Source: an uncultured Elusimicrobia bacterium | GTDB lineage: Bacteria; Elusimicrobiota; Elusimicrobia; UBA1565; UBA9628 | Reading direction: 5' to 3' | Length of the DNA stretch: 11,757 nucleotides | Assembly: GCA_903874575.1 (NCBI GenBank) | Contig: CAIQSZ010000391.1 | Coordinates: 1 to 11,757, forward strand | Part shown: piece by piece, positions 1-8,210 of the stretch | Layout: each line of letters starts with the position of its first letter | Position numbering within the stretch: the stretch's first letter is position 1 | The notes under the pieces: model-generated | What the model saw: the letters and a program-made list of their open reading frames with translations, nothing else | Database searches by the model: none | Told to the model about the DNA's origin: nothing | Program-made: the position numbers and the translations under genes

Positions 1-26
1 AGCTCTTCGACGCTAAGAACGCTCAT
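1..26 (-). CDS. possible 5' end of a gene following kdpC (cut by window edge)
   Basis: An ATG at 26 on the minus strand, 12 bases after the kdpC stop, opens a frame of eight codons (MSVLSVEE) before the window ends. Kdp operons are often followed by kdpD or kdpE, so a gene is expected here. The visible residues match no family I recognise, and no clear ribosome binding site precedes the ATG. Too little is present to assign a function, and the start could lie elsewhere. Confidence 0.25.
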
Positions 27-38
27 GTCGCTGGAAGT

Positions 39-605
39 TTAGCGCGATATGCGATCGAGCGCCAGATTAAGTTCAAGGACGTTGACGCGCGGCTCTCCGA
101 GCAAACCCAAGGTGCGCCGCTCGACGCGCGATTCAACGAGGGCGCGGACCCGCGTCTCGCCGAGACCGCGAGCCTTCGCGACGGCCGGGACCTGCCACAA
201 AGCGGCGGCCGGGCTCAAGTGGGGATCGAGGCCCGAACCCGAGGAGGTGACGAGATCGCCGGGCACGGCGTCCGGGCGGCCCGCGGCCTTGCGTTCTCGC
301 GCCGCGTCCCCGTCCACGCGATTCATGAGCGCTTTGCTCGTGGGGCCGAGGTTCGAGCCGCCGGAGGAAAGGCCGTCGTAACCGCCGCCCGCCGCCGACG
401 GACGGCCGTGGAAATACCTGGCGTCGCCGAACGCCTGGCCGACGAGCCGGGAGCCGACGACGGTTCCGTCCTTCACGATCAAACTCCCGTTCGCGCGGTA
501 AGGGAACAGCGCCTGCGCCGCGCCCGTCATGACGACGGGATAGGCGAGGCCGAGAAGAAGCGTCAGCCAGGCGTTGACGAGCAGCGACTGTTTGAGCAAT
601 TTCAT
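39..605 (-). CDS. kdpC: KdpC, K+-transporting ATPase subunit C
   Basis: KdpC is the single-span accessory subunit of the KdpFABC potassium pump. It has one N-terminal membrane helix and a periplasmic domain, and it stabilises the complex and promotes ATP-driven transport. The 188-residue product is close to the usual length of about 190. After MKLLKQS comes a hydrophobic segment (roughly residues 8-33), then the family-typical stretches GSRLVGQAF, YFHGRPSAAG and YDGLSSGGSNLGPTS, and a C-terminal part containing LDPHLSPAAALWQV. The frame is open upstream to 719, but that extension overlaps kdpB. The ATG at 605 leaves a four-base gap after the kdpB stop and starts exactly where family members start. 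It is the last gene of the kdp operon in this window. Confidence 0.96.
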   Translation of the reverse strand: MKLLKQSLLVNAWLTLLLGLAYPVVMTGAAQALFPYRANGSLIVKDGTVVGSRLVGQAFGDARYFHGRPSAAGGGYDGLSSGGSNLGPTSKALMNRVDGDAARERKAAGRPDAVPGDLVTSSGSGLDPHLSPAAALWQVPAVAKARGLGETRVRALVESRVERRTLGLLGEPRVNVLELNLALDRISR

Positions 606-609
606 TGTC

Positions 610-2646
<2,037 letters not shown>

Positions 2647-2650
2647 GGAG

Positions 2651-4378
2651 TTAGTACAGCTTGCCCGACAGCATGACGAGATGTTCGGCGATGGGTCCCA
2701 GAGACAGGGCCGGAAAATGCGTGAGGCCCGCGACGATGATCGTCACCGACGCCAGCAGCGCGACGAACAGCGGCGTGTGGGTCGGGAACGTGCCGGCGGA
2801 CGCCGGCGCGCGCTTCTTGCCGGCCAAGGATCCCGCAAGCGCCAGCACCGGCACGATGATGAAGAATCGCCCGAGCAACATCGCCCAGGCGAGCGTGTTA
2901 TTGAAGAACCATGTGTTCGCGTTGAGGCCCGCGAACGCCGAGCCGTTGTTTCCCACGGCCGAACTGTACGCGTAAAGAATCTCGGACAGGCCGTGCGGAC
3001 CGGCGTTGGCCAGGCTCGTCAGCGCCGAGGGGCGCAGCGCGGCCCAGGCCGCCAAGCCGAGGATGACGAACGACGGGATGAGGATGCCCAGCGTGGCGTA
3101 CTTCATGTCCCGCGCCTCGATCTTCTTGCCCAGGTACTCGGGAGTCCGCCCGACCATGAGCCCCGCCAGGAACACCGTGACGACGACCAGCAGGATCATC
3201 CCATAGAAGCCCGCGCCGACGCCGCCGAAGATCACCTCGCCCAGCATGATATTGAACAGCGCCGCCAGTCCGCCCATCGGCGTGAAGCTGTCGTGCATGC
3301 TGTTGACCGCGCCGCAGGAGGCGTCGGTCGTGATCGTCGCAAACAACGCGCTCGACGCGATGCCGAAACGCACCTCCTTGCCTTCCATATTGCCGCCGGA
3401 CTGCGTCGCCGAGGACGTTTGATCCGCGCCGCGCGCGGCCAGGAGCGGATTGCCTTTCTGCTCGTAATGGTAAACGACCAGGAAGCCGGCCAAGAACAGC
3501 GCCGACATGCAGGCGAAGACGGCCCAGCCCTGCCGGGTGTCGCCCGCCATCAGGCCGAACTGATAGGTCAGCGCCGCCGGGATCAGGAAGATCGCCAACA
3601 TCGCGAGATAGTTCGACAGCGGCGTGGGATTCTCGAACGGGTGCGCGGAGTTCGCGTTGAAGAACCCGCCGCCGTTGGTCCCGAATTGCTTGATGATCTC
3701 CTGCGAGGCGACGGGCCCCATGGGCAAGGTCTGCTCCGCTCCGGAGAGCGTCTTGACCTTCTCATAGGGCTTGAAGTTCTGGATCACGCCCTGGGAGACG
3801 AGGAACAGACCTCCGACCGCGCAGAACGGAAGAAGGAGGTACAAGCAGCCGCGCACCAGGTCCGCCCAGAAGTTGCCGAGCGCGGTCGCCGCGGCTCTCG
3901 TGAAGCCGCGCATCACCGCGACCGCGACCGCGATGCCGACCGCCGCCGACGCGAAGTTATGGTAGGCCAGTCCCGCCATCTGGCTCATGTAGGTCATCGT
4001 GGCCTCGCCCGAGTAGGCCTGCCAGTTCGTGTTGGTCAGGAAGCTCATCGCGGTGTTGAACGCCAGCCCCGCCTCCACCGGCCCCAAGCCCGCGGGATTT
4101 AAGCCGAGGAACTGCTGGAACCGCAGTTGAAGATAGAGGAGGACGCCGCCGACGACGCTGAACAACATCAGACTCGCGGCGTAACGCCGCCAACCCATCT
4201 CCTCGTTCGGATCGACGCCGGAAAGCCTATAGATCCAAAGCTCAAGCGGCGAAAGAAGCGGCGACAGGAACGTCCTCTCCCCGTCGAACACTTTATTCAT
4301 GTAAGAGCCCAGCGGCTTCGTCGTCAGAAGCAAAGCGCCGAAGATCAAGCCGAACTGCAGCAGACCCATTGCCGTCAT
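2651..4378 (-). CDS. kdpA: KdpA, K+-transporting ATPase potassium-binding subunit
   Basis: KdpA is the channel-like subunit that selects K+ from the periplasm. It belongs to the superfamily of K+ transporters with four pore repeats. The 575-residue product is slightly longer than the E. coli protein (557) and rich in membrane helices. Conserved pore-loop segments are visible: TNTNWQAYSGE (115-125), TNGGGFFNANSAHPFENPTP (234-253), DASCGAVNSMHDSFTPMGG (352-370) and AVGNNGSAFAGL (474-485). The start is well supported: on the minus strand AGGAG lies seven bases before the ATG at 4378. That ribosome binding site overlaps the kdpF stop codon, so translation of the two genes is probably coupled. Confidence 0.98.
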   Translation of the reverse strand: MTAMGLLQFGLIFGALLLTTKPLGSYMNKVFDGERTFLSPLLSPLELWIYRLSGVDPNEEMGWRRYAASLMLFSVVGGVLLYLQLRFQQFLGLNPAGLGPVEAGLAFNTAMSFLTNTNWQAYSGEATMTYMSQMAGLAYHNFASAAVGIAVAVAVMRGFTRAAATALGNFWADLVRGCLYLLLPFCAVGGLFLVSQGVIQNFKPYEKVKTLSGAEQTLPMGPVASQEIIKQFGTNGGGFFNANSAHPFENPTPLSNYLAMLAIFLIPAALTYQFGLMAGDTRQGWAVFACMSALFLAGFLVVYHYEQKGNPLLAARGADQTSSATQSGGNMEGKEVRFGIASSALFATITTDASCGAVNSMHDSFTPMGGLAALFNIMLGEVIFGGVGAGFYGMILLVVVTVFLAGLMVGRTPEYLGKKIEARDMKYATLGILIPSFVILGLAAWAALRPSALTSLANAGPHGLSEILYAYSSAVGNNGSAFAGLNANTWFFNNTLAWAMLLGRFFIIVPVLALAGSLAGKKRAPASAGTFPTHTPLFVALLASVTIIVAGLTHFPALSLGPIAEHLVMLSGKLY

Positions 4379-4388
4379 GTGAGTTCTC

Positions 4389-4472
4389 CTAGAACCTTTC
4401 CGGCCAAAGCATGGCCGCGAATAGGTAGACGATCAAGCCGCACGATACGAGAGCCAGGGCGATATTGGTCAT
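4389..4472 (-). CDS. kdpF: KdpF, small stabilising subunit of the Kdp pump
   Basis: KdpF is a single-helix peptide of about 30 residues bound to KdpA that stabilises the complex. This 27-residue frame reads MTNIALALVSCGLIVYLFAAML followed by WPERF. It has one hydrophobic helix, and the PERF-type ending is characteristic of KdpF proteins. It lies immediately upstream of kdpA, and its TAG stop is part of the kdpA ribosome binding site. GAGG sits seven bases before the ATG. One base separates this start from the stop of the preceding small frame. Position, size and ending together make the call firm despite the short length. Confidence 0.9.
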   Translation of the reverse strand: MTNIALALVSCGLIVYLFAAMLWPERF

Positions 4473-4473
4473 G

Positions 4474-4557
4474 TCAGAGCCTCGATAAAAAACGCGCGTA
4501 CGCCTCGCACAGCGCGAAAAATCCCAGAACGGCCGCCGAATAAACGATATCGCTCAT
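4474..4557 (-). CDS. 27-residue small protein upstream of kdpF
   Basis: This frame begins MSDIVYSAAVLGFFALCEAY and ends ARFLSRL. It has a short hydrophobic stretch with an FFAL core and a basic C-terminus. From memory, a small protein of this general type (xDxxY...FFAL...Y, then a basic end) precedes kdpF in many bacteria, usually annotated as hypothetical. Its stop is one base before the kdpF ATG, and its start follows the previous small frame by four bases, so it is probably co-translated with the kdp genes. GAGGG lies nine bases upstream of the ATG. Its role is unknown; an accessory peptide of the pump is an inference from context. Confidence 0.7.
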   Translation of the reverse strand: MSDIVYSAAVLGFFALCEAYARFLSRL

Positions 4558-4561
4558 ATTC

Positions 4562-4696
4562 CTAATCCCTCGCATACAGCCAGCAAACGGCGACGATCAA
4601 CACCCCCATCAGACCTACGGCCAAGTCGCCGGACTCGGTCCCCTTGGAGGCCGCGAGTTCGACGGGCGTCAGCAAACGGCAGAACGACTTCATCAT
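4562..4696 (-). CDS. 44-residue putative membrane microprotein, first gene of the kdp transcript
   Basis: The frame starts MMKSFCRLLTPVELAASKG and ends with a hydrophobic helix GLMGVLIVAVCWLYARD, a probable single membrane span close to the C-terminus. GGAG precedes the first ATG by eight bases. The second ATG at 4693 is also possible, with AAAGG six bases before it. It ends four bases before the next small frame, so it looks like the first cistron of the kdp transcript. I do not recognise a family. A C-terminal hydrophobic tail would fit a pump-associated or regulatory leader peptide, but the sequence shows only size, helix and position. Confidence 0.55.
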   Translation of the reverse strand: MMKSFCRLLTPVELAASKGTESGDLAVGLMGVLIVAVCWLYARD

Positions 4697-4771
4697 CGAC
4701 CTTTCTCCATCCAGCGACGATCTCCGGCTCAAACGATAGCGCGGCGCGTCGTTTTGAATCCATTGCGAAGC

Positions 4772-4790
4772 CGTTAGCGCGGCGTTAGCG
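4772..4790 (-). promoter_or_regulatory. direct repeat, candidate KdpE (OmpR/PhoB-type) binding site
   Basis: The octamer CGTTAGCG occurs twice, at 4772-4779 and 4783-4790. The period is exactly 11 bases, one helical turn, and the site lies 76 bases upstream of the first small kdp-linked frame. OmpR/PhoB-family regulators, which include KdpE, bind tandem half-sites with this spacing. I cannot match it to a known KdpE consensus, and no good -10 box is obvious at the expected distance. Confidence 0.45.
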
Positions 4791-4792
4791 TT

Positions 4793-4892
4793 TTGTCTTT
4801 CTCAAGATCACATATTGTGATTTTGAAACCGGGCCAGCACATTATCTGGCCCGATGGGCTGTATATATCCGAAGGGTGTTCTATAGGCAGTA
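4793..4892 (+). pseudogene. decayed fragment of an ORF6N-domain gene
   Basis: In the frame beginning at 4793, translation gives SRSHIVILKPGQHI. It parallels the ORF6N core LRSQIVILN of the intact gene at 7692-8210 and the common family form RSQIV..KxGxHxKYLP. Beyond it, the residues YISEGCSIGS loosely follow the family stretch FTEQGVAMLS. At DNA level about 25 bases around 4805-4830 are nearly identical to 7889-7914. The N-terminal half and the C-terminal region are absent, and the frame runs into unrelated sequence, so this is a remnant. It abuts a HicB remnant. Confidence 0.55.
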
Positions 4893-4893
4893 G

Positions 4894-5204
4894 GACAAAA
4901 GCTGGATGGCCGTCGCGCTCCCGAGATCCCCAACTGCTCTGCCCTGGGCGAAACCGATACCGAGGCGCTGCGCGAACTTGATGTCGCCATCAAGGGACAT
5001 CTCGCCGTTCGCCATGATGCGCAATTGAACGTTCCGAAACCCCTCACCGGGCAGACTTTGGGCAGAAGATTCCTTTTGCGCCTTCCCAAGGCCCTTCAAC
5101 ACAGCCTGAAGGAAGAGGCCGCGGAAGAAGGCGTTTCAGTGAACCAGTACGTCCTCTTCTTGATCGCCACCGCCCGTGGACTGCGCCATCCAATCAGGGC
5201 CTGA
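4894..5204 (+). pseudogene. HicB-family antitoxin remnant, 5'-truncated and frameshifted
   Basis: HicB antitoxins pair a partial RNase-H-like N-terminal domain with a DNA-binding C-terminus and neutralise HicA mRNA interferases. In one frame the segment reads DKSWMAVAL. After one missing base near 4920 it continues in another frame as PEIPNCSALGETDTEALREL, the classic HicB core. Further on come RFLLRLPKALQHSL and EEGVSVNQYVLFLIA, the ribbon-helix-helix end, with a stop at 5202-5204. No N-terminal residues and no start precede DKSW, since stops occur at 4884 and 4891 in the two frames, and no hicA is recognisable nearby. The gene is therefore almost certainly dead, or at most expresses a C-terminal piece. 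It follows an ORF6N remnant, which suggests a layered accumulation of mobile regulatory genes. Confidence 0.75.
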
Positions 5205-5333
5205 ATCCCTGGCGGCGGCCTGCTGGATTTTCGAGCGTACCTACCGGCTACGCGACGCGCACCGGCCTGATCGCCCGCTACAGCGCCGAAAGCGTCGGCT
5301 GACGACCCGCCGCTCTCCTAGCTGAACTAATTA
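5205..5333. other. spacer with no recognisable gene
   Basis: Between the HicB stop and the promoter of the acyltransferase gene, no frame with a ribosome binding site or family motif is apparent on either strand. The stretch is GC-rich, like the kdp side, and changes to AT-rich sequence from about 5325, which may mark the left edge of the transferred acyltransferase segment. Confidence 0.5.
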
Positions 5334-5361
5334 TTGAACTCGGAGAAACCTATCGTATAGA
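5334..5361 (+). promoter_or_regulatory. putative sigma-70-type promoter for the acyltransferase gene
   Basis: TTGAAC at 5334-5339 and TATAGA at 5356-5361 are separated by 16 bases. An alternative -10, TAGAAT at 5358-5363, gives 18. The site lies about 80 bases upstream of the acyltransferase start, in AT-rich sequence. Confidence 0.45.
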
Positions 5362-5444
5362 ATCGTCCAACAATCAAAAAGTGCGACAATCCACAGCGTT
5401 CGGAACGTCGCCAATCGCCCCCTCACCAGGAGAAGGCCATTAAA

Positions 5445-7351
5445 ATGCTCCTTTCCACAGATCATCGTTCGGAACCTAAAAATTATCGTCCTGATATTGA
5501 TGGCTTACGTGCTATCGCCGTTCTGTCAGTGTTGCTCTGCCACCTGAGTCCCTCTTTATTGCCAGGTGGGTATGTAGCGTCGATATTTTTTTTGTAATTT
5601 CTGGCTATCTGATCACGTCGCAGGTTTATAAGGAGGCCTGCAACGGTACTTTTTCCTTAAGGCAATTCTATAAACGTCGTATCAATAGAATTGTACCCGC
5701 CCTACTAACAGTGCTGACGGCAACCTTAGCAACTGGATATATAGTCCTATCCCCCACCGATCTTGTGCGGATGATGAAGAGTGCATGTCTGACTATGGTC
5801 GGTCTGTCTAACGTATTTTTCTGGCGCGAATACGGGAATTATTTTGCACCAAATACAGCCGAAGCTCCGTTGCTCCACACTTGGTCTCTTGGGGTGGAAG
5901 AACAGTTCTATGTACTTTGGCCTCTGCTCATAATTCTTTTGCTAAAGCTGCCCCGCAAATACGTGTCGATTGCGCTCGGGATTCTGACGATCTGCGCGGT
6001 TACTGTTTCGGTGGTTGGAGTCAATCTCAGCACGTCAGCTTCATACTATCTACTTCCAACACGCTTTTTTGAGCTCATGACTGGGGGCTTGTTGGCACTG
6101 ATTGCGGTGCGCAGTCGTCTTAAATCGCATTTCGCTTCAAGAGTATGTTTCATCGTTGGATTCATGTTAATAGGAAGCTCGCTTTTTTGGCTCGACAAAT
6201 CATCATCTTTCCCAGGTATTAATGCAATTTGGCCCTGCTTGGGAGCAGGGCTTATAATTTGGTCTGGAGGTGTTCAAGACTCCCAGCCGAACATATTGAC
6301 AAGCCGCCCAATGGTATTTATTGGGCTCATTTCCTATTCCCTTTACCTGTGGCATTGGCCTGCAATTGCCTACCTAAAATATATGAACATTGGAATTGGA
6401 CCATTGGTTGGCGCATCTGTGATAATTGGTTCAACCATGCTGGCATGGGTATCGTGGAAATTCGTAGAGATCCCAATGCGCCGAACCGGTGCGCTCCTAC
6501 CTTTCTCACGTATTTTTGTTCAACGCTTCGTTATCCCTACCGCCGCAATCTTCTCGATTGGAGCAGCGGTAAAATACACAAAGGGATTCCCGAACCGATT
6601 CAATCCCAGCGTAGCTGAATACGAAAAGGTATTAGAGGCACGGCCTGAGATTCTACGTCAAGGGTGTCATGTACCCACGATACGGTACAACACCCCACCT
6701 AATATCGAAAAATGCAGACTCGGCACTGATAAGGCTGGATTAGATGGCATCCTAATCGGGGATTCTTATGCTAATCACTTCACGGGTATGGTTGATGTCC
6801 TGGCCAAGGCCGAAGGTGTTTCGATCATGGACTACACTATGGACGGCTGTCCGCCTATTTTGGGATACGACACGGGCAAGGTGCCCGCATACGTTGAAAA
6901 ATGCAAAAAAAGGAATGATGCTGTATTCGCGATGCTGAAAACGAACCACTATGGTCGGGTTATCATGGCAGGGGCTTGGCCGAAATCCGAAGAAGCTGGA
7001 AAACTGTTGGTGGCGTCAATCGAGGTAGTACTAGGTACAGGTGCGAAACTGACTTTAATATTAAACAACGAATCTATTCACAATGCTGCTACGTGTCAGC
7101 TTAGAAAGATGATGTACGGAACGAGCCGAGGTTGCGAACAACCAAGGCAGGGCCTCCCTCCGTATTTCAGCGAGATCAGAACTCATTTCCGTTCAATAAA
7201 TATCATAGATCCAAATCAAGTGATTTGCCACAACGAGACATGCAGTCCTCTAATAGGTGGTACTCCACTTTACCGGGACGACTGGCATCTCAATGACATT
7301 GGTTCTAGGCTGATTGCAAAAGCCCTTCTAAATATGGGCGTTCAATTGTAG
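5445..7351 (+). pseudogene. OafA-type membrane acyltransferase with C-terminal SGNH domain, frameshifted
   Basis: Such proteins transfer acyl groups, often acetyl, to surface polysaccharides: a multi-helix acyltransferase-3 domain supplies the group and a fused SGNH domain completes transfer. GAAGG lies eight bases before the ATG at 5445. The protein opens with NYRPDIDGLRAIAVLSVLLC then His33. After GGYV the frame loses one base near 5577, ending at TAA 5595-5597. The rest reads through in the next frame: VISGYLITSQV, LLHTWSLGVEEQFYVLWPLL, YSLYLWHWPA. The SGNH part has GDS (nucleophile about Ser441 in restored numbering) and DDWH (about 612-615). The restored product would be about 635 residues, normal for the family, with all key residues present. 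The deletion replaces the usual GVDIFF. It could be a recent mutation, an assembly error or a slippage-rescued gene. Its AT-rich codon use differs from kdp, indicating transfer. Confidence 0.9.
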
Positions 7352-7431
7352 GTGCTCGGGGGGAAGGTCGCTGCCGGAAAGAAAACCTCCAGGACTGACA
7401 GTAAAATTAAGCGTCGAAAATTATGCGTCGA

Positions 7432-7460
7432 TTGCGGCCCGCCGGGAAAAAGGTTAGACT
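7432..7460 (+). promoter_or_regulatory. putative promoter of the tRNA-Ser remnant
   Basis: TTGCGG at 7432-7437 and TAGACT at 7455-7460 are 17 bases apart. Transcription would begin about 15 bases before the tRNA-like 5' end at 7483, a normal leader for a tRNA gene. The same promoter could now feed transcripts into the ORF6N gene downstream. Confidence 0.4.
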
Positions 7461-7482
7461 CCTACCAGACTTATCCAATTTT

Positions 7483-7526
7483 GGAGAGGTGGGTGAGCGG
7501 CTGAAACCGACGGTTTGCTAATCCTT
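7483..7526 (+). pseudogene. 5' half of a tRNA-Ser(GCU) gene
   Basis: The segment has the anatomy of a serine tRNA up to the anticodon arm: acceptor strand GGAGAGG, T8, G9, D-stem GGT/ACC closing the loop GAGCGGCTGAA, and anticodon loop TTGCTAA with anticodon GCT at 7517-7519. The anticodon stem (7510-7514 against 7522-7526) has two mismatches, T7514-T7522 and C7511-T7525. After 7526 no long variable arm, no GGTTCRA T-loop and no CCTCTCC acceptor strand follow. It is therefore a decaying half gene, not a working tRNA. tRNA genes are favoured integration sites, so this may mark an old element junction. The missing half is not evident elsewhere in the window. Confidence 0.7.
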
Positions 7527-7691
7527 AACCTCCTCCGACGCGAACCACCCGGAACGCGCGTTCCTCGACGAGAAACCGTCGGGCACCAGTAGACAGGATT
7601 GGACACGAAACCCGCTCCGCCTGGCATAAAATTGCCATAGTGATTTTTGGCTATACTCACGCGGCGTGATTCCGTTCTCTGGAGGCGCGAT
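7527..7691 (+). promoter_or_regulatory. upstream region of the ORF6N gene with inverted repeat and -10-like box
   Basis: The perfect inverted repeat TGGCA-TAAAAT-TGCCA occupies 7622-7637 and is followed by TATACT at 7652-7657. With TATACT as a -10 box, transcription would start near 7664, about 28 bases before the TTG start. The TTGCCA inside the right arm is only 14 bases from TATACT, too close for a standard -35, so the repeat may instead be an operator. The stretch 7527-7621 shows no gene. Confidence 0.35.
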
Positions 7692-8210
7692 TTGGAGTCC
7701 CTGATCCCCCTCGAAGGCATCGAGCAGCGCATTTATCTCATTCGCGGACACAAGGTCATGCTGAGTACGGAACTCGCCAGGCTTTACGACGTGGAGCCCC
7801 GCGTCCTGGTTCAGGCCGTCAAGCGCAACATCAAGCGTTTTCCCTCTGATTTCATGTTCAGCCTGACGCGCGACGAAGCCAATTCTTTAAGATCACAAAT
7901 TGTGATCTTGAACAAAGCGCGCGGCTCGAATATAAAATATCTCCCCTATGCGTTCACCGAGCAGGGCGTCGCCATGCTCTCGGGCGTCCTCAACAGCGAC
8001 CGCGCCATCGCGGTCAACGTCGCAATCATGCGAGCCTTCGTCAAACTGCGCGAAATGATCGCTTCGCACCGAGATCTGGCCCAACGGCTGAACGAACTGG
8101 AAAGAAAATACGACGCGCAGTTTAGAGGCGTCTTTGACGCGATCCGCGAACTGATGGAGCCGCCGGTCAAGCCGAGGCCCCGGATCGGATTTCATCCGCA
8201 CAAAAAATAA
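7692..8210 (+). CDS. ORF6N-domain protein (phage antirepressor-like DNA-binding protein)
   Basis: ORF6N domains occur in phage and chromosomal proteins related to KilA-N/antirepressor families and are presumed to bind DNA. The exact role of stand-alone copies is not settled. The 172-residue product begins (M)ESLIPLEGIEQRIYLIRGHK, then VMLSTELARLYDVEPRVLVQ, AVKRNIKRFPSDFMF, RSQIVILN and YLPYAFTEQGVAML, a full N-terminal domain. It is followed by a charged helical tail (ERKYDAQFRGVFDAIREL), as in complete members. The TTG at 7692 is chosen because GGAGG lies six bases upstream and homologues begin here. The frame is open back to 7647 without support. The gene is isolated, with no partner on its strand within 500 bases. 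A second, dead copy of the same type lies at 4793. Confidence 0.9.
   Translation: MESLIPLEGIEQRIYLIRGHKVMLSTELARLYDVEPRVLVQAVKRNIKRFPSDFMFSLTRDEANSLRSQIVILNKARGSNIKYLPYAFTEQGVAMLSGVLNSDRAIAVNVAIMRAFVKLREMIASHRDLAQRLNELERKYDAQFRGVFDAIRELMEPPVKPRPRIGFHPHKK
7889..7909 (+). repeat. perfect 21-bp palindrome inside the ORF6N coding sequence
   Basis: Arms AAGATCACAA and TTGTGATCTT flank a single A. The palindrome lies over codons for the conserved RSQIVIL residues. A near copy is retained in the dead ORF6N fragment at 4802-4826. It could be an operator for the protein itself or merely a by-product of the coded residues. Confidence 0.6.

Noticed and set aside
4554..4763. Minus-strand 69-codon frame across the kdp leader
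   Set aside because: It is arginine-rich, has no ribosome binding site, and overlaps two small frames that have proper sites and tight operon spacing.
4808..5102. Minus-strand frames opposite the HicB remnant
   Set aside because: Translation shows no family motif, whereas the plus strand gives clear HicB sequence.
7483..7580. A complete tRNA-Ser gene
   Set aside because: No variable arm, T-arm or 3' acceptor strand follows the anticodon arm, and two anticodon-stem pairs are broken.
7507..7582. Inverted repeat CCGACGGTTT / AAACCGTCGG spanning the tRNA remnant
   Set aside because: Ten-base arms 56 bases apart are only weak evidence, there is no flanking duplication or gene to make it an element end, and the left arm is part of the tRNA-like sequence.
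7454..7751. Minus-strand frames of 77-92 codons over the tRNA fragment and ORF6N start
   Set aside because: They cross the tRNA-like segment and the start of a well-supported gene, and no motif or ribosome binding site was found.
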